From NCBI GenBank assembly GCA_963764195.1, contig CAVXRG010000011.1, positions 1 to 64,000 of the forward strand: a stretch of 64,000 nucleotides of DNA, read 5' to 3'. The stretch is from JBDSSS01 sp963764195 (GTDB lineage: Bacteria; Actinomycetota; Actinomycetes; Actinomycetales; Dermatophilaceae). The notes beneath the pieces are model-generated. The model saw nothing but the letters and a program-made list of their open reading frames with translations, had not been told where the DNA came from and ran no database searches. A program made the translations under genes and the position numbers. Below, piece by piece: positions 56,112 to 64,000 of the stretch (positions within the stretch are counted from its first letter, which is position 1; every line of letters starts with the position of its first letter).

Positions 56112-56759
56112 TCACACCGCGTCGTCGCCCCGTGGGGAAGGGGTTGCGGCCAGCACCTCGGCCAGGGTCTGCTGGCTCCAGGCCCCGGAGACCCCCGGCC
56201 GCGCGGCGAGGTAGTCGCAGACCTGCTCGAGCCCCCAGCCGTGCGACTCGGTGAGCCCGGTCGCGATGGTCCGCAGGTAGGCCGCCACCGGCGGCGTGAG
56301 CTCGACCTCCCGGTGCGCCCACGAGGCGGTGAAGGTGACGAGCGGGACCCCATCGATCTCGCCGACGACGTGGAGCGTCTCGTAGCGGCCCGGCCCGAGC
56401 ACCGCCGTCCGGCTCTCCCGGAAGAGGTCGGCGAGGGGGAGGTTGCGCCCGACCGGACGGCGCATCTCCTGGCTCGCCACGTCGGAGAACTGCTCGACGG
56501 TCAGGAGGTAGGCCCGGCCGGCGGCAGACCCTGGGGTCTCACGGTCGTAGAAGGCGATGCCGCCACCCCACGTCGGCGACTCCCACGCGAAGTAGACCTG
56601 GCCGTCGAGGGTCACCGGCACGTCACCGAGCGGCTCCCGGGGGTCGCGCGCTCCGGCATACGTCCGGCTGGCCCCGGGAGGACGGCCGCCCGAGAGGTAG
56701 TGAAGGAAGCGCGAGCGGGACAGGTTCGAGCCGTACGCGGCATACCAGACGTGCTCCAT
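56112..56759 (-). CDS. Gamma-glutamylcyclotransferase-like protein
   Basis: A 215-residue protein beginning HVWYAAYGSNLSRSRFLHYL, with the YGSNL signature of the GGCT (AIG2-like) fold. It continues VYFAWESPTWGGGIAFYDRE, GRAYLLTVEQFSDVASQEMR, and a C-terminal helical extension. Actinobacterial relatives are sometimes labelled histone deacetylase, which the motifs do not support. The catalytic Glu expected in GGCT enzymes cannot be placed with certainty. It is in the same direction as the cupin gene. Confidence 0.82.
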   Translation of the reverse strand: MEHVWYAAYGSNLSRSRFLHYLSGGRPPGASRTYAGARDPREPLGDVPVTLDGQVYFAWESPTWGGGIAFYDRETPGSAAGRAYLLTVEQFSDVASQEMRRPVGRNLPLADLFRESRTAVLGPGRYETLHVVGEIDGVPLVTFTASWAHREVELTPPVAAYLRTIATGLTESHGWGLEQVCDYLAARPGVSGAWSQQTLAEVLAATPSPRGDDAV

Positions 56760-56777
56760 CGAGGCCGGGCGCTCCCG

Positions 56778-57167
56778 CTACCAGTTGAGGACGAGGCGCT
56801 CGTCCTTGTCGCGGAAGGCCCCGACGAGGATGAGCACGAGGTCGACGAGTGCCCAGATCCCGAATCCCCCGAAGGTCACGAGCTGGAGCACCCCCGTGCC
56901 CACCTTGCCGACGTAGAACCGGTGGATCCCCAGCACGCCGACGAAGGCGCAGAGCAGGCTCGCGGCGAGGCGGGACTTGTCGCTCACCGGCATCCCGGTG
57001 GCGTCGAGCGCGACCGGGGCGAAGGCGGACGGGGGCGCCGGGGCGGGGAGCATCGGGCCGGTCTGGTCGGTCCAGCCGTCGCCGTCCCAGTAGCGCGACA
57101 CCGGCTTGCCCTCCGGGTCCGGGTACCAGCCGGCGGGGATCTCACTCGGGGCGGGTTGCTGCGTCAT
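56778..57167 (-). CDS. DUF2510-TM2 membrane protein
   Basis: A 129-residue protein. The N-terminus has a DUF2510 domain (PAGWYPDPEGKPVSRYWDGD, GWTDQT), followed by a Pro/Ala linker and a TM2 domain of two membrane segments (AASLLCAFVGVLGIHRFYVG, KVGTGVLQLVTFGGFGIW, ALVDLVLILVGAF). TM2 proteins are common in actinobacteria; the role is unknown. The ATG at 57167 follows TGGAGGAACC. It is divergent from idi. Confidence 0.92.
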   Translation of the reverse strand: MTQQPAPSEIPAGWYPDPEGKPVSRYWDGDGWTDQTGPMLPAPAPPSAFAPVALDATGMPVSDKSRLAASLLCAFVGVLGIHRFYVGKVGTGVLQLVTFGGFGIWALVDLVLILVGAFRDKDERLVLNW

Positions 57168-57240
57168 GGTTCCTCCAGGTGTGGGCGGGTGACCCACCCA
57201 GCATGGCAGGCCCGCACGGCCGAACGCCTAGGCTCGGGAC

Positions 57241-57852
57241 GTGACCGGGACCAGCGCGCAGGATGTCGTCGAGCTCGTCGTGCTGCTCTCCGCCGACGGC
57301 CATGCCATCGGCACCGCACCCAAGGCGACCGTCCACGACGCGCACACGCCGCTCCACCTCGCCTTCTCGCTCTACCTCTTCGACGAGGCCGGCCGGCTGC
57401 TCGTGACCCGCCGGGCCCTCGAGAAGGCGACCTTCCCCGGCGTCTGGACCAACACCGCGTGCGGCCACCCCGCCCCGGGGGAGCGGCTCGAAGAGGCGGC
57501 CGCCCGCCGCGCCCGGGACGAGCTCGGCCTCGACGTGGGCAGCGACGGGCTGCGGCTCGTGCTGCCGGACTTCGCCTACCGCGCCGAGATGGACGGCGTC
57601 GTCGAGAACGAGCTCTGCCCCGTCTTCGTGGGCCGCGTCAACGGCTCCCCGGACGCCGAGCCCCACCCGACCGAAGTGGCCTCGACCGAGTGGGTCCCGT
57701 GGGCGGAGTTCTCCCGCGACGTCCTCGAGGGCGACCGCGCCGTCTCCCTGTGGTGCGGGCTGCAGGTCGCGGCGCTCGCCGCCCTCGGCGACGGCCCCGA
57801 TGACTGGCCCGACGGCGACCCGGCCCTGCTGCCGCCGGCCTGCCCCCGCTGA
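57241..57852 (+). CDS. idi: Isopentenyl-diphosphate delta-isomerase, type I
   Basis: A 203-residue Nudix-fold enzyme that interconverts isopentenyl and dimethylallyl diphosphate in isoprenoid synthesis. The catalytic Cys lies in TNTACGHPAPGERLEEAA, which also carries the Nudix-like metal site; the catalytic Glu is in VENELCPVFVG; and PHPTEVASTEWVPWAEF is conserved. The N-terminus (LVVLLSADGHAIGTAPKATV) is standard. The start is a GTG. Length agrees with the family. It is convergent with the importer operon that follows. Confidence 0.95.
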   Translation: MTGTSAQDVVELVVLLSADGHAIGTAPKATVHDAHTPLHLAFSLYLFDEAGRLLVTRRALEKATFPGVWTNTACGHPAPGERLEEAAARRARDELGLDVGSDGLRLVLPDFAYRAEMDGVVENELCPVFVGRVNGSPDAEPHPTEVASTEWVPWAEFSRDVLEGDRAVSLWCGLQVAALAALGDGPDDWPDGDPALLPPACPR

Positions 57853-57862
57853 CGCCACCCGG

Positions 57863-57895
57863 CTCAGCCCTTCTCAGCCCGACTCAGCCCTTCTC
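57863..57895. repeat. 13-bp direct repeats at the end of a permease gene
   Basis: CTCAGCCCTTCTC occurs at 57863-57875 and at 57883-57895, 20 bp apart. The second copy contains the stop codon of the permease gene and its last codons (EKG), so the gene end looks duplicated. The convergent gap here (about 30 bp) has no clear hairpin. Confidence 0.6.
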
Positions 57896-58741
57896 GCCGC
57901 CCTCGTTGGCGCCCCGGATGAAGTAGCGCTGCAGGGCGAAGAAGAGCAGCGCGACGGGGATCGTCGTGAGCAGCGCCGTGCCGAGCTTGAACGGGTACTG
58001 CGTCCCCGCACCGAGCTGACCACTCGTCAGGCTCGCGAGCCCGGTGACGAGGGTCTGGTGCTCCGGGGTCCCTTTCGTCACGACGAGGAAGTGGCTGAAC
58101 TCGTTCCAGGACCCCTGGAACGACAGGATCGTCAGGGTGATGAGCGCCGGCTTGGCCATCGGCAGCACGACCGACCAGAAGGTGCGGAAGATGCTCGCGC
58201 CGTCCATCCGCGCCGCCTCCTCGATGGAGATCGGCACCGAGTCGAAGAACTGCTTCATGATGAAGACACCGGCCGCGTCGACGACGAGCGGCAGGATCAT
58301 CGCCGTGTAGGTGTCGTAGATGCCGAGGTAGTTGACCATCAGGAACTTCGGGATGAGCAGGGCCACGCCGGGCACGGCCATCACCGCGAGGACCGCCCCG
58401 AAGACGGCGCCGCGCCCCCGGAACTGCAGCCGCGACAGCGCGTAGCCGGCGAGGGAGTCGAGGAAGACCCGCCCGGCCGTCACCGTGATCGCGATGAGGA
58501 AGGAGTTCTTGGCCCACGTCGTGATCGGCACCGAGGAGTCCGCCGTTCCCCCGAACATCCGTTTCCACGCGCCGAGGTCGAAGGGGTTCGGCACGAGCGA
58601 CAGCGGGTTGCTCGCGGCATCCGGGTCGGTCTTGAACGACGTAGCGATCTGGATGAGGAAGGGGTAGATGAACAGCACGGCGAAGGCGAGCAGCGCGGCA
58701 TACAGCAGGATCGTCTTGACCGGTCCCGAGCGTGACCTCAT
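57884..58741 (-). CDS. ABC sugar importer permease (MalG type)
   Basis: A 285-residue permease with six predicted membrane segments beginning ILLYAALLAFAVLFIYPFLI. The coupling loop is SIEEAARMDGASIFRTFWSV. The C-terminus has RYFIRGANEGGEKG, which carries the usual basic-Gly ending. The ATG at 58741 overlaps the upstream permease stop (ATGA). It is the last gene of the LacI-headed operon. Confidence 0.92.
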   Translation of the reverse strand: MRSRSGPVKTILLYAALLAFAVLFIYPFLIQIATSFKTDPDAASNPLSLVPNPFDLGAWKRMFGGTADSSVPITTWAKNSFLIAITVTAGRVFLDSLAGYALSRLQFRGRGAVFGAVLAVMAVPGVALLIPKFLMVNYLGIYDTYTAMILPLVVDAAGVFIMKQFFDSVPISIEEAARMDGASIFRTFWSVVLPMAKPALITLTILSFQGSWNEFSHFLVVTKGTPEHQTLVTGLASLTSGQLGAGTQYPFKLGTALLTTIPVALLFFALQRYFIRGANEGGEKG

Positions 58742-59817
58742 CGCGCACCTCCTCGTCGCAGCAGCGGCTTTCGCTCGTCCTTGTCGGTGAGGACCCGGCG
58801 CTGGATGCGGGTGAGCACGATGATGATGATGAAGACGACGAACGCCATCGCGGCCCCCGACCCGTAACGGAAGTTGCCGAAGCTCTGCTGGTAGGACAGG
58901 AACGCCGGGCTGAGCGTCGTCCCCGCGGGAGCGCCCTTGCCCATGACGTAGATCTGGTCGAAGACCTGCCACGTGCCGATCAGGCCGAGCGTGATGACGA
59001 GGAAGAGCGCCGGCTTGATCATCGGGATGGTCACGTGGCGCAGCATCTGCCACCGGGTCGTCCCGTCGAGCGCCGCGGCCTCCTCGACCTCGACGGGCAC
59101 GTCCTGCAGGGCCGCGATGAACATCAGCATGAAGGTGCCCGAGGTCGTCCAGACGACGAGGAAGATGATGACGCACATCGCCACCGACGGGCCGGACAGC
59201 CAGTCCCAGACGCTGCGGCCGAGGACGTCACCCTGGGCCCACGACGGGTTGTCGACCCCGGCCGCGTTGAACCCCAGGTGGAGCAGGCCGCGGCTGTCGT
59301 TGAACCACTGCGGGCCGTCGATCCCGAAGAAGCCGAGGAACGCGTTGACGGCCCCGCTGTTGCTGAAGAGGAAGAGGAAGACCGTCGCGATCGCGATCGA
59401 GCTCGTCACCGACGGGAAGTAGAACGCCGTCCGGAAGAAGCCCTTCGCTTTGAGCATCTTGTTGTTGACGAGCAGCGCCAACCCGAGGGCGAGCACCGTC
59501 TGCAGCGGCACGACGAGCAGCACGTAGTAGAACGTGTTGCCGATCGACTGCATGAAGTTGGACCGGGTCAGCCCGTCCCGGGTGAACAGGTCGGTGTAGT
59601 TGCGGGCCCCGACGAACTCCGTGCTGCTCGTGAACGGGCTGCCGTTGCCCTGCCAGTTCGTCAGGCTCACCCAGAGCGCCATGAAGATCGGGATGACGAG
59701 GAAGACCCCGAGGATGACGAGCACCGGGGAGACGAACAGCCACCCCGCGACCCCTTCCCGGCCACGTATGCCGCCGCCCCTCCGCCCGCTCCGCGCGCTC
59801 AGCGGCATGCCGGTCAC
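58738..59817 (-). CDS. ABC sugar importer permease (MalF type)
   Basis: A permease of about 359 residues with a first membrane segment VAGWLFVSPVLVILGVFLVI and the coupling loop VEEAAALDGTTRWQMLRHVT. A long periplasmic loop (about 160-215, GPQWFNDSRGLLHLGFNA) sits between segments 3 and 4, as in MalF. The start was taken as the GTG at 59817, which overlaps the TGA of the binding protein (GTGA); an ATG at 59808 would remove three residues. Confidence 0.92.
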   Translation of the reverse strand: MTGMPLSARSGRRGGGIRGREGVAGWLFVSPVLVILGVFLVIPIFMALWVSLTNWQGNGSPFTSSTEFVGARNYTDLFTRDGLTRSNFMQSIGNTFYYVLLVVPLQTVLALGLALLVNNKMLKAKGFFRTAFYFPSVTSSIAIATVFLFLFSNSGAVNAFLGFFGIDGPQWFNDSRGLLHLGFNAAGVDNPSWAQGDVLGRSVWDWLSGPSVAMCVIIFLVVWTTSGTFMLMFIAALQDVPVEVEEAAALDGTTRWQMLRHVTIPMIKPALFLVITLGLIGTWQVFDQIYVMGKGAPAGTTLSPAFLSYQQSFGNFRYGSGAAMAFVVFIIIIVLTRIQRRVLTDKDERKPLLRRGGAR

Positions 59818-61085
59818 CGGTTGTCGGCGATGGCGGCCTCGCCGTTCTTCTGCAGCTCCTCGAGCCACGTCGTCGGGTTGCCGCCCTTGCCGAGGGTCGC
59901 CAGCTCGGAGTTGAACTTCGACATCACCTCGTCGAAGCCGGGCAGGTTGACCGGGCCCTGGGCGTAGTCGCCGCCGGCGACGAAAGCCGCCGAGTCGGGG
60001 TACTTCGCGGCGAACTGCTTGGCGCCCTCCTCCGTGGACGGCATGACTCCGAACGCGTCGGCGAAGGCCATCTGCTGGTCGGTGCTGATGAGGGACTTGA
60101 CGAGGTCGATCGACGCGGCCTGGTTGGGCGACTTGGCCGCGATCCCCCAGCAGTTGCTGAAGAGCAGCGTGCCCTTGCCGGCCGGGCCGGCGGGCAGCTC
60201 GACGACCTTGTACTTGAGGTTGGGGAAGTCCTTCTTGGCGCCGCTGATCCAGTTGCCCTCGATCGTCATGGCGCCGACACCCTTGCCGAGCGCCTCGCCG
60301 CCCCAGCCGGTCGACGGGCTCGTGTCGGCGGAGAACTTGAGCACGCCCGCCTTCATCAGCTTCTGCACCTCGGCGAGACCGGCCTTGGCGGGCTCGCTCG
60401 TCGCGGTCATCTTCGTGCCGTCCTCGGAGACGATCCAGCCGCCGGCCTGCTTGATGAAGGCGCCGCTGCGGTTGATGTCGTTGCCGATGACGAGGCCGGT
60501 GACCTTGCCCGTCGTCAGCTTCTTGGCCACGGCCTCGAGCTCGTCCCAGGTCTTGGGGATGTCGGCGTCGGTGAGCCCGGCCTTGCTCCACAGGTCGGTG
60601 TTGATCTCGAGGGCGAGCGTGGAGTAGTCCTTGGGCGCGCAGTAGAACTTGTTGTCGTAGGTGAAGGTCTTGACGAGCGCGGGGAGGAAGCCGGCGTCCT
60701 TGACCTGGTCGCCGTAGGCGAGCAGGTTGCCGGCCTTGGCGAAGGTGCCGAGCTTGGACGCGTCGGTGTAGAAGACGTCCGGCGGCGTGGTGCTGGCGAA
60801 GGCCTGGCCGAGCTGCTGACCGAGGTCGGCTGCCGCGATGACCTCGACGGTGTTGCCGCTCTTCTTCGCCCAGGCGTCGGTCGCCGCCTTGACGGCGTTG
60901 GTCTCGGCGTCACCGGAGCTGCCGATCATGACGGTGAGCTTGACCGGGCCGCTCTTCGTGGCCTGGGGGGCCGTGGCGCCCGCGGTCGACCCGCCGCTGA
61001 ACCCGCCGCCGCAGGCGCCGAGGACGAGTGCTCCGGTGGCGGCCAGGGCCAGGGCCAGGGCCCCGCGTGATGATCGTGTGCTCAT
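59814..61085 (-). CDS. Extracellular solute-binding lipoprotein of a sugar ABC importer
   Basis: A 423-residue family 1 binding protein. The lipoprotein signal ends at a lipobox LGAC (Cys25), followed by a Gly/Ser-rich linker. The mature domain has KLTVMIGSSGDAETNAVKAA, PPDVFYTDASKLGTFAKAG, YSTLALEINTDLWSKAGL and TWDELEAVAKKLTTG, typical of MalE-like proteins. Its ATG overlaps the LacI stop (ATGA) and its stop overlaps the next permease, so lacI and the transport genes are one transcript. The ligand is unknown; the divergent debranching enzyme suggests an alpha-glucan fragment. Confidence 0.92.
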   Translation of the reverse strand: MSTRSSRGALALALAATGALVLGACGGGFSGGSTAGATAPQATKSGPVKLTVMIGSSGDAETNAVKAATDAWAKKSGNTVEVIAAADLGQQLGQAFASTTPPDVFYTDASKLGTFAKAGNLLAYGDQVKDAGFLPALVKTFTYDNKFYCAPKDYSTLALEINTDLWSKAGLTDADIPKTWDELEAVAKKLTTGKVTGLVIGNDINRSGAFIKQAGGWIVSEDGTKMTATSEPAKAGLAEVQKLMKAGVLKFSADTSPSTGWGGEALGKGVGAMTIEGNWISGAKKDFPNLKYKVVELPAGPAGKGTLLFSNCWGIAAKSPNQAASIDLVKSLISTDQQMAFADAFGVMPSTEEGAKQFAAKYPDSAAFVAGGDYAQGPVNLPGFDEVMSKFNSELATLGKGGNPTTWLEELQKNGEAAIADNR

Positions 61086-62146
61086 GGTGTGCCTCTTTCG
61101 GGGGTGGGGCGGTTGGCCGCCGGGATGGTGCTGGCCCTGATGACCAGCGCGGGTTCGAGCAGGACGCCTTCGGGGGCGCGCGCCGCGGTCGTGGTGCCGG
61201 CGCCGAGCATGTGCAGGACGTCCTCGGCGACCTCGGCGAGGGGCTGTCGCAGGGACGTCAGGCCGAGCGAGATCGCGAGGTCGGTGTCGTCGAAGCCGAC
61301 GAGCCCGAAGTCGCGGCCGGGGGTGAGACCGCGCTCGATGAGCACCCGCCAGGCACCGACGGCGAGGGCGTCGGAGGCGCAGACGAGAGCGCCGCCGCGG
61401 CCGAGCTCGTCGATGAGGGGGGCAGCTGCGGCTGCCGCCGAGTCGAGGTCCTGCACCGTCGTCGCGTGCCAGCGGTCGTCGGCGATCCCGAGCTGGGCGG
61501 TCGCCCGCTCCCAGCCCGAACGGCGGTCGTCGCCCACGGGGGAGCCGCTCGGCCAGCCGAGGTAGCCGATCCGCTCGTAGCCACCGTCCGCCAGGTGCCG
61601 GACGGCCCGGTCGACCCCGGCGGCGCCGTCGACGTCGACCCAGTCGGTGATCGAGGGGTCGTCCCAGATCCGGCCGAAGGCGGCGAACGGGATCCGCCGC
61701 GCCCGCAGCCACTCAGGCCGGGGGTCGTCGCGGCGGGTGTCGGTGAGCACGAAGCCATCGGCGATCCGGCTCGCGACGAGGTCCTCGTAGCCGGGGATCG
61801 GGTCGCTCGGGTCGGCCGAGGTGAAGGGGACGAGGTAGGAGTCATGGGTGCGCGAGAGGGCGGTGAGCTCGATGAGGAAGACGTCGAGAACCGAACCGAG
61901 GCGGCCGAAACCGAGCGAGTTGAGCTCGATCCCCCACCCTCCCGCGCGCTCCTGCTTGAGGGTCTTGGCGGCCCGGCTCGGGCGGAAGCCGAGCCGGTCG
62001 ACCTCGCGGAGAACCCGCTCCAAGGTGTCGGGCGCGAGCCGGTCGGGGGTGTTGAGCGCGTTGCTCACCGTCTGCCGCGAGACGTCGGCGGCCCGGGCGA
62101 CGTCGATGATCGTCACCCGCCGGCCCTGGTGTGCACTACTCGTCAT
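61082..62146 (-). CDS. LacI-family transcriptional regulator
   Basis: A 354-residue repressor. The helix-turn-helix is VTIIDVARAADVSRQTVSNA followed by LNTPDRLAPDTLERVLREVD. The periplasmic-binding-like effector domain has GFVLTDTRRDD, GYERIGYLGWPSGSPVGDDR, ALVCASDALAVGAWRVL and FGLVGFDDTDLAISLGLTSL. It is the first gene of the importer operon and sits next to two palindromic sites (62170-62202), so it probably represses itself, the transporter and the divergent debranching gene. Confidence 0.93.
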   Translation of the reverse strand: MTSSAHQGRRVTIIDVARAADVSRQTVSNALNTPDRLAPDTLERVLREVDRLGFRPSRAAKTLKQERAGGWGIELNSLGFGRLGSVLDVFLIELTALSRTHDSYLVPFTSADPSDPIPGYEDLVASRIADGFVLTDTRRDDPRPEWLRARRIPFAAFGRIWDDPSITDWVDVDGAAGVDRAVRHLADGGYERIGYLGWPSGSPVGDDRRSGWERATAQLGIADDRWHATTVQDLDSAAAAAAPLIDELGRGGALVCASDALAVGAWRVLIERGLTPGRDFGLVGFDDTDLAISLGLTSLRQPLAEVAEDVLHMLGAGTTTAARAPEGVLLEPALVIRASTIPAANRPTPERGTP

Positions 62147-62169
62147 CCTTGACGCCCTCGTCTTGGTGT

Positions 62170-62202
62170 GGAACGTTCAAACATCGCGGTTTTGAACGTT
62201 CA
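62170..62202. promoter_or_regulatory. Two palindromic LacI-type operators
   Basis: GAACGTTC occurs at 62171-62178 and again within TGAACGTTCA at 62193-62202. Each is a perfect palindrome with a CpG centre, the hallmark of LacI/GalR-family sites, and the centres are 23 bp apart. They lie in the divergent gap between lacI and the debranching gene. Confidence 0.75.
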
Positions 62203-62330
62203 TATCGCTGCATGGATAGTGTGGCTTGCCGGCCTGCTCTGTCAAGGGCCGGCCCTGATCTCGCCCACGAACCACCGAGTCCCACCCACCGCCCGCCACC
62301 CGCCCACCGCCGTCGTCCGCAGGAGTCCCC

Positions 62331-64000
62331 ATGGATCGTCCGCCCCCGCCCCTGTCCCCGGGCCAGCCATGGCTGCACGACCTCGCCATCTGCGTCGGGG
62401 GCAACGGCACGGCCCTCAGCGGGGCCGATGGCTCGATGGACGGCGGTGCCCAGGGCTTCTTCGTCGACGACGAGCGGGTCCTGTCGACCTTCGACCTCCG
62501 GCTCGGCGGTGCGCCCCTGACCGGTCTGACGCACGCGAGCCGCGGCAGCGTGTCGGAGTTCCTCGCCTCGGCCCGTCATCTCGGCAACCCCGGACCCGAC
62601 CCCACGGTCGAGGTGTCCCGGCAACGGGTCGTCGACGGACCGAGCCTCACCGAGACCGTCGTCGTCACCTCCCGCGCCGACGAGGCGCTGTCAGTCGACC
62701 TGCTCGTCCGCCTGGGTGGTGACGGGTCGGACGTCGCCGCGGTGAAGTCCGGTGCGCCCGTGGGTGAGGTCCTCCCGGTCTCGTTGGGCAACACCGATGA
62801 TCCATCCGACCCAGGGTCGTCTGCCACGTGGACCTCGAGCCGTCTCCGCACCACCCTGGCCGCGACACCGGCTCCCGCGAGCCGGCAGGTGGGGTCCGGC
62901 GGCGTCGAGCTCTGCTTCGCCCTGGAGGTGCCGCCCGGGGGCAGCCGCTCCGTCGAGCTCACGGTGCGGGCCACCCGCCTCGAGGGCTCGGCCTTCCCGG
63001 CCGACGCGGTGTCCGGACGTGACGTGTGGTCGCCGGAGGTCGACGTCGTGGCGGACGACCCGCGACTCGGCCGCCTCGTGAACCAGTCGCTCGAGGACCT
63101 CCGCGGTCTGCTGCTCAGCGACCCGGACGCCCCCACCGACGTCTTCGCTGCGGCCGGGACCCCGTGGTACCTCACCCTCTTCGGGCGGGACTCGATCTGG
63201 GCCGCTCGGATGATGCTCCCCGTCGGCACCGAGCTCGCCGGTGGCACCCTGCGTGCCCTGGCCCGGCGCCAGGGCACCCGGTTCGACCCCGCGACGGCCG
63301 AGGCACCCGGCAAGATCCCCCACGAGCTGCGGCGAACGGCATACACCGACGAGACGAGCGGCATGTCGCTCCCGCCCGTCTACTACGGGACCATCGACGC
63401 CACCGCCCTGTGGGTCTGCCTGCTCCACGACGCCTGGCGCTGGGGCCTGCCCGAGGCGGAGGTGCGCGACCTCCTGCCGGCGCTCCGGTCGGCCGCACGG
63501 TGGCTGCTCGACGTCGCCGCGCCGGACGCGGACGGGCTGATCCGCTACGTCGACGAGAGCGGCCACGGCCTGGTCAACCAGGGGTGGAAGGACTCCGGCG
63601 ACTCGATGCGCTTCCGCGACGGGTCGGTGGCGCAGGCACCGATCGCGCTCATCGAGGCCCAGGCGTATGCCGTCGAGGCCGCCGCGGGCGCCGCGGACCT
63701 GCTGCGCGCGGTCGGTTCGGACGGGGAGGGCAACGGTGACGACACCCTCGCCTCGACGTTGACCGCGTGGGCCGACGGGCTCCGCGCCCGGGTGGGAGAG
63801 CGCTTCTGGGTCGGGGCGGGCGACGACCGCTACCTCGCCATGGCCATCGACGGCCTCGGCCGGGCCGTCGACGGCGTGGGCTCCAACATGGGCCACGCCC
63901 TTGGCACCGGTGTGCTCGGCGCGGCCGACGCGTCAGCGGTCGCGGCACGCCTCGTCGGAACGGGGCTGCTCGGGCCGTTCGGGATCCGCACGCTCGCCGC
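62331..64000 (+). CDS. Glycogen-debranching-type enzyme (amylo-alpha-1,6-glucosidase family), cut by window end
   Basis: An uninterrupted frame of 556 codons from the ATG at 62331 (AGGAG upstream) to the window edge, with no stop. The N-terminal domain (about 1-220) matches the glycogen-debranching N-terminal beta domain: LHDLAICVGGNGTALSGADG, GGAQGFFVDDERVLSTFDLR. The catalytic (alpha/alpha)6 part begins near LVNQSLEDLRGLL and contains AAGTPWYLTLFGRDSIWAAR, GKIPHELRRTAYTDE, PPVYYGTIDATALWVCLLHD and NQGWKDSGDSMRF, typical of actinobacterial members of about 650-700 residues. It would remove glucosyl or maltosyl branches, or act on a related glycoside. It is divergent from lacI and likely under its control. 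The last 100 or so residues are missing. Confidence 0.9.
   Translation, partial: MDRPPPPLSPGQPWLHDLAICVGGNGTALSGADGSMDGGAQGFFVDDERVLSTFDLRLGGAPLTGLTHASRGSVSEFLASARHLGNPGPDPTVEVSRQRVVDGPSLTETVVVTSRADEALSVDLLVRLGGDGSDVAAVKSGAPVGEVLPVSLGNTDDPSDPGSSATWTSSRLRTTLAATPAPASRQVGSGGVELCFALEVPPGGSRSVELTVRATRLEGSAFPADAVSGRDVWSPEVDVVADDPRLGRLVNQSLEDLRGLLLSDPDAPTDVFAAAGTPWYLTLFGRDSIWAARMMLPVGTELAGGTLRALARRQGTRFDPATAEAPGKIPHELRRTAYTDETSGMSLPPVYYGTIDATALWVCLLHDAWRWGLPEAEVRDLLPALRSAARWLLDVAAPDADGLIRYVDESGHGLVNQGWKDSGDSMRFRDGSVAQAPIALIEAQAYAVEAAAGAADLLRAVGSDGEGNGDDTLASTLTAWADGLRARVGERFWVGAGDDRYLAMAIDGLGRAVDGVGSNMGHALGTGVLGAADASAVAARLVGTGLLGPFGIRTLA

Noticed and set aside
55923..57803. A 626-codon open frame on the + strand
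   Set aside because: It runs across the cupin, GGCT-like, TM2 and idi genes, all of which have recognisable domains in other frames.
1..64000. Prophage, integrase, transposase, CRISPR array or tRNA attachment site
   Set aside because: No recombinase, phage structural gene, regular repeat-spacer array or tRNA was recognised. The defence island has no visible mobile-element edge inside the window.

Overview
The window looks like chromosomal DNA of a high-GC actinobacterium, probably an Intrasporangiaceae/Dermatophilaceae-type organism. The evidence is the strongly GC-rich codon use, frequent GTG starts, stop/start overlaps of the GTGA and ATGA type, and typical actinobacterial families: a SARP/BTAD regulator, DUF2510-TM2, DUF4389, Lsr2-like DNA-binding tails, a soluble acyl-ACP desaturase and a type I isopentenyl-diphosphate isomerase. 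The family-level placement is an inference from gene content, not from a marker gene. No rRNA, tRNA, CRISPR array, integrase or insertion sequence was recognised.

Region 1 (1-21,126) is a defence island. A C5 cytosine methyltransferase (-) is divergent from a + strand run: a Vsr mismatch endonuclease, a 1553-residue protein joining an HSP90-like (GHKL) ATPase to an SF2 DEAH helicase, a UvrD-like SF1 helicase, DrmA, DrmB, and a short fragment resembling the N-terminus of the DISARM SNF2 helicase DrmD. This is a DISARM-type system with unusual extra parts and a truncated right end. It meets, tail to tail, a giant (-) gene of about 7.2 kb that encodes a transglutaminase-like / DUF4011 / SF1 helicase / Vsr-like nuclease / DUF3320 protein, a second probable defence protein.

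Region 2 (21,300-30,600) holds a LuxR-type two-component system, small membrane or secreted proteins (DUF4352, DUF4230), a DUF3293 protein, several small unknown proteins and a VapBC toxin-antitoxin pair with a palindrome in its promoter. Region 3 (30,700-37,524) holds a PLP-dependent decarboxylase-like enzyme, a NYN-domain nuclease, a SARP/NB-ARC regulator divergent from a secreted protein, and an SRPBCC protein.

Region 4 (37,660-46,810) is a carbohydrate or phosphoester uptake cluster: a DeoR regulator, a complete ABC importer (binding lipoprotein, two permeases, ATPase) and a PHP-domain metallohydrolase, convergent with a GH38 alpha-mannosidase. Region 5 (46,945-51,733) pairs a SWIM/SNF2 helicase with an ERCC4-type nuclease, and both end in the same Lsr2-like DNA-binding tail. 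Region 6 (51,954-57,852) is mostly housekeeping: DUF4389 membrane protein, lipase, desaturase, cupin, GGCT-like protein, TM2 protein and Idi. Region 7 (57,884-64,000) is a LacI-controlled sugar importer without its own ATPase, divergent from a glycogen-debranching-type enzyme that runs off the window end; two palindromic operators lie between them.

A caution covers the whole window. Many genes are broken by single-base frameshifts that often sit at G or C homopolymers and leave the protein sequence on both sides intact. They are concentrated in the first 23 kb. Sequencing or assembly error is the simplest explanation, so these genes are annotated as continuous loci with the breaks noted.
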